A DNA stretch of 64,000 bases from Moringa oleifera. Its lineage: Eukaryota > Streptophyta > Magnoliopsida > Brassicales > Moringaceae. Under the pieces are notes generated by a model, which was given only the letters and a program-made list of their open reading frames with translations, was not told where the DNA came from and ran no database searches. Positions within the stretch are counted from its first letter, which is position 1, and every line of letters starts with the position of its first letter. Where the stretch lies: assembly GCA_021397835.1 (NCBI GenBank), contig JAJFZO010000094.1, positions 6,486,001 through 6,550,000 of the forward strand, written 5' to 3'. A program made the translations under genes and the position numbers. This document shows, piece after piece, positions 60,796 to 64,000 of the stretch.

Positions 60796-62252
60796 TTATA
60801 ATATGACACAAACACACTTGTTCTGCTTCGGTTGGCTTGTTGCTTTCTTTTCTGTACCATCAAAGATAGATACAGATTTTACATACAGATGCAGAATTTG
60901 CAAGCCAAACAAAAGGAAAGATCCATTCCCACAATGCCAGAAGGGACAGATTTATACTACGTTCTTATGTTAAACTTTTAGCTATAAAGTTTTCTGACTG
61001 TCTCAGATGATAAGTGTACCTTTTTCCACAGGAGGAGGCTGAACAATTACATGCATTGTTGTAACTCCACCAGGGATGTCACAGAGTGGGCTCCTGCACT
61101 CCCCCACTGTTCTGTTGTTCTCCAATATCTTTCCGGCGCTTATTAACTTGACATCTTTCACTGTCCTTGGACCATTCTCCTTCTCTGACAGGCATATAAA
61201 ATACACACAAGCAGGTCAAACAACATGAATTAGATCATAGCTATGGCTTTGTAAAACCAAGTTTGCAAATTAGTAGACTCCTGGTACATAGTAAACAAGA
61301 AGTCAACGCAGACATAAAACTTAAAAGCATGCCTATCTGTGACATGACCAAGCTTTTATTATCTTGCTTAATTTGTTGTAAAAATCTTTTATGTTTGTGA
61401 TAGGAAAGGTTTTATTATGTTTGCCTCTTCTTCTCGCATGTAGGATGTCTCTATTAGCTTCTCTGATGAATGAATGGAGAAACATCAACTGGATTCTATC
61501 TGTTCAAAATTTCAACATGAGACTTTTGTCAAAAATTAATACTAAACTGGAAAATATCAGCTCAGAATTTTAAGAAAAGACCATTGTTTTGCTACAAGTA
61601 TTTTAAATACCCACATAGTCAAAGGAACATACAATAAAACATGTTTAATTCAGAAAACAATAATATACCTTAAGCCTGTCTGAATGACAGGAAACATGTC
61701 CGAGTTACTATGAGTGGATCGTGTTTTACATATCATTTAAGGGGAGTGCATATCATGCTCTCATAGTATTTAGTTTCATTATAATTTTTTACTTTTCTTC
61801 GAAATCATGCATAAACCAATCAATAAATTTGATGACAGCAGATTATCTTGTAATAGCAGCAAAAACCCTTTCCTCCTGAAGGCTTTTCTTTCCATGATAA
61901 TTTTCTGAACATTCAACAACAAACAGAATTGTCTTGCAAAGATTTAGAAACAAATCCCCACAGCAAATCATAATCTGATACCATCCTGTAGGGTTCATGG
62001 TATGACCAAAGTCTGTAATGGAATAGTAACCTGAGAGAATCAGCAGTGAAAGACTAGAACACAAATAACATCTTCCCAGCATTATGAGCATCAGGAACCA
62101 AATCAACAACTCTACTGACCTCTAGGCCACTGAGCAAGAACACTCTCCTTCAAGGTTGCAACGCTTGTGGCAGAAGTAAAGGTTTTAGGACCGATATCTG
62201 AACCATCGGTCAGCCGAAACTTGATCTCTAGCTGATCTTGCCCCGCAGCCAT
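60796..62252 (-). CDS. MUB: Membrane-anchored ubiquitin-fold protein (MUB)
   Basis: Three coding exons: 62252-62120, 61184-61020 and 60851-60796, joined in phase 1, giving 117 aa, the family's usual length. It starts MAAGQDQLEIKFRLTDGSDI followed by GPK, the beta-grasp ubiquitin-like start of plant MUBs. It continues through SVLAQWPREKENGPRTVKDV, VKLISAGKILENNRTV and VTTMHVIVQPPPVEK. The C-terminus is NKCVCVIL. The last four residues, CVIL, form a CaaX box ending in Leu, which favours geranylgeranylation at Cys114, and Cys112 could be palmitoylated. MUBs are anchored at the plasma membrane and recruit group VI E2 ubiquitin-conjugating enzymes, modulating ubiquitin transfer. The neighbouring CLPB3 gene matches the Arabidopsis CLPB3-MUB2 pair. 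All three exons are intact. Confidence 0.95.
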
Positions 62253-63115
62253 CTCCAAGAACAGTCAGATCTCCACTGGCCCTTCCTCCTAAACTGTCAC
62301 CAAAACCCCAGTTGGGTTTGCTTATGGAATCAATATTTCAAACACATGCTCGACACAAGTCTCAGGAAGATCAAATTCCAACCTCGGGCTTCTGCAAAAT
62401 TGAAATGCAGACAAGAGAATCAGATACAATTTCCACAGTCAAGATATAATATTTGGAAGAAGATAAGGGGAATCAATAATTGGAAACTGAGACAGAAAAG
62501 GAGCACCATTATGTGTAAAGATTTGACTGACGAATATTAGCAGTGAATTTGGCAATCACCATATACAAAGTTAGAGCTATCCAAATATAGAAGATTCAAC
62601 AAAATAAAAGGAAAAGCTTGCAGAGAAGCAAAAACACAATCACTGACACACTAAAACAGTTAAAGCAGCCACATAAAACAACGATCAGCCAATAATCAGA
62701 CCAACATATCTCCGGATTGGAGTTCTTCAGATCAAGAAAGCAGCTAAAATCTTAAATGGGTCAACCTAAAACCAATCAGAAACCAAAAGAGAGCATCAAA
62801 AGAATCAGATGGGAAAAAGAAAAAGGATAAAAAGAAGAAAACTTGATGGGTCATCTTACTTGGCTTTAAAACTGATCTGGTTTGCTTTCCAGCTTCACAA
62901 CTTGTAGCTCCAAATTCCGAGGTGAAAGAAAAATAAGGAGGAAGCCAGTGGGTCATTAATCAATATATTACAATAACAAGAGTGGAAGAGATCAAATAAG
63001 CTTCCAAGGACGAGGCTGTTTCGGGGTTTTCAAAGTCTCCAAAATCTGTGGTCAATGCTTTCATTCTTTGCCTTCCCCCACCCTCTCTCTCTCTCTCTCC
63101 TATAAAAAAAAAAAA
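62253..63115 (-). promoter_or_regulatory. Spliced leader of the MUB gene
   Basis: In minus orientation an acceptor (AATTTTGCAG) ends at 62392 and a donor (GTAAGA) begins at 62859. This suggests a first leader exon at about 63110-62860 and a second at 62391-62253. The second contains a five-codon upstream frame (ATGTGTTTG, ending TGA). A GA-rich run at 63084-63101 marks the probable 5' end. Confidence 0.5.
63084..63101. repeat. (CT)n microsatellite at MUB 5' end
   Basis: About nine CT units, reading as (GA)n in the MUB leader orientation. Confidence 0.9.
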
Positions 63116-64000
63116 TGACCTCCCTTCCTTATACAGACACATTTTAACACTATTAAAGTTGAGGGGAAAAGGAAGTTGCACTGTTAACAAAAACTTGGAT
63201 GCCAATCCAGGCCACATTATACATGTTTTATTTTTCAAAAAAATTAATTACAATTGTCTTTTTGCACCAATAGAATCATAACTTAAACATAAATCAAAGG
63301 GTATCAAAACAATGTCGAGTTCTAATTAGATAGATTTCTTTATAATCATGATGACAATTTCAATGGGAGAGTTTTGAAGAGCACATGAAAATGCTTTGCC
63401 AGAATGTGACTCTCTGTTAATTTCTAGTTGAATCTCAGACAATAATCAAAACCCATAAATTTTTTAAATCCCAATCAACATTTTCTCCCATTAAAGAAGG
63501 GTAAGAAAAGATGACAACAAGATGATCATTCATGTAACCAAAACATTGAAGGGTACAAACAGGACAGCTTTGGTCATATCTTAAAAGTACATGAAACATG
63601 ACAGATAGTGAAACAGTTTTTGGTATAATGTCTGAATGGTCAAACTCAGAGTTAGGCAGAGCCTTTGTCAAAATTAAGAGCGTGTATCAATGGGTTGATA
63701 ATGTGAACCCTACTATGAAGCCACCAAACCATGACAACATCAATTACCAGTTCTATTGTGTTTTTTCCTCAATGAGGCTGCAACTTGACTCCATTTCTTA
63801 ATGTCCAATGTACATTCATTCTTCATGCCTGTTTCGGACAAAATAGTTGGAGATATCTGGCGAACCAGGCCTTAAACTTCTCTTGGAGATTTCTGTCTTA
63901 CGAAGAATCGGAGATAAGCTTATAAAATGCAATTAAATGATAAAATTCCATCTTGATCAATCATGTTTAGTGAGTTTAATCTCATCCACGAGTTTCAAGT
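63116..64000. other. Upstream of MUB to window end, no gene seen
   Basis: Moderately AT-rich sequence presumed to contain the MUB promoter. Overlapping frames of 67 and 78 codons on opposite strands at 63435-63801 have no recognisable similarity. Confidence 0.55.

Overview
The window is nuclear DNA of a dicot plant. Genes carry many GT-AG introns, intergenic DNA is very AT-rich, and every recognisable protein is closest to land-plant families known from Arabidopsis, including two chloroplast-targeted proteins. I cannot name the species from sequence alone. All gene models were built by hand from open frames, splice sites, phase continuity and family knowledge. Exon coordinates are given in each entry; untranslated exons are less certain than coding ones.

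Layout. 1-3239 (-): first five coding exons of a ubiquitin E4 ligase (UFD2/PUB1/MUSE3), cut by the left edge. 4273-8619 (-): PTEN1-type phosphatase. 10824-14719 (-): cyclic-nucleotide-gated channel CNGC2 (DND1). 15.1-25.0 kb: AT-rich gene-poor stretch holding a decayed CNGC2 copy at about 22.95-23.73 kb. 26367-27173 (+): membrane RING protein. 28167-31837 (+): plastid DUF4336 protein. 37283-38914 (+): plant calmodulin-binding-domain protein. 43714-44460 (+): EID1-like F-box protein. 46157-48918 (-): plant protein of unknown function, 171 aa. 49534-51853 (+): PPR protein (EMB2076 type). 53480-59190 (-): chloroplast ClpB3 disaggregase. 60796-62252 (-): membrane-anchored ubiquitin-fold protein (MUB).

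The gene content mirrors, from memory of Arabidopsis locus numbers, At5g15400-At5g15460 (UFD2, CNGC2, CaM-binding protein, EDL1, CLPB3, MUB2), with PTEN1 and second CaM-binding/EDL copies in the At5g39360-39400 region. The window therefore looks like a less fractionated version of an ancestral eudicot block. The genes do not form an operon-like pathway. Several touch immunity or calcium (E4/MUSE3, CNGC2, CaM-binding protein) or ubiquitin and ubiquitin-like biology (E4, RING, F-box, MUB). I saw no mobile element with recognisable coding capacity, no CRISPR-like array, no tRNA or rRNA gene, and no clear candidate for a wholly new system. The most notable items are the CNGC2 relic, the preserved gene block, an unusual 4-nt coding first exon, a palindrome with heat-shock-like half-sites in the CLPB3 promoter, and several local tandem duplications.
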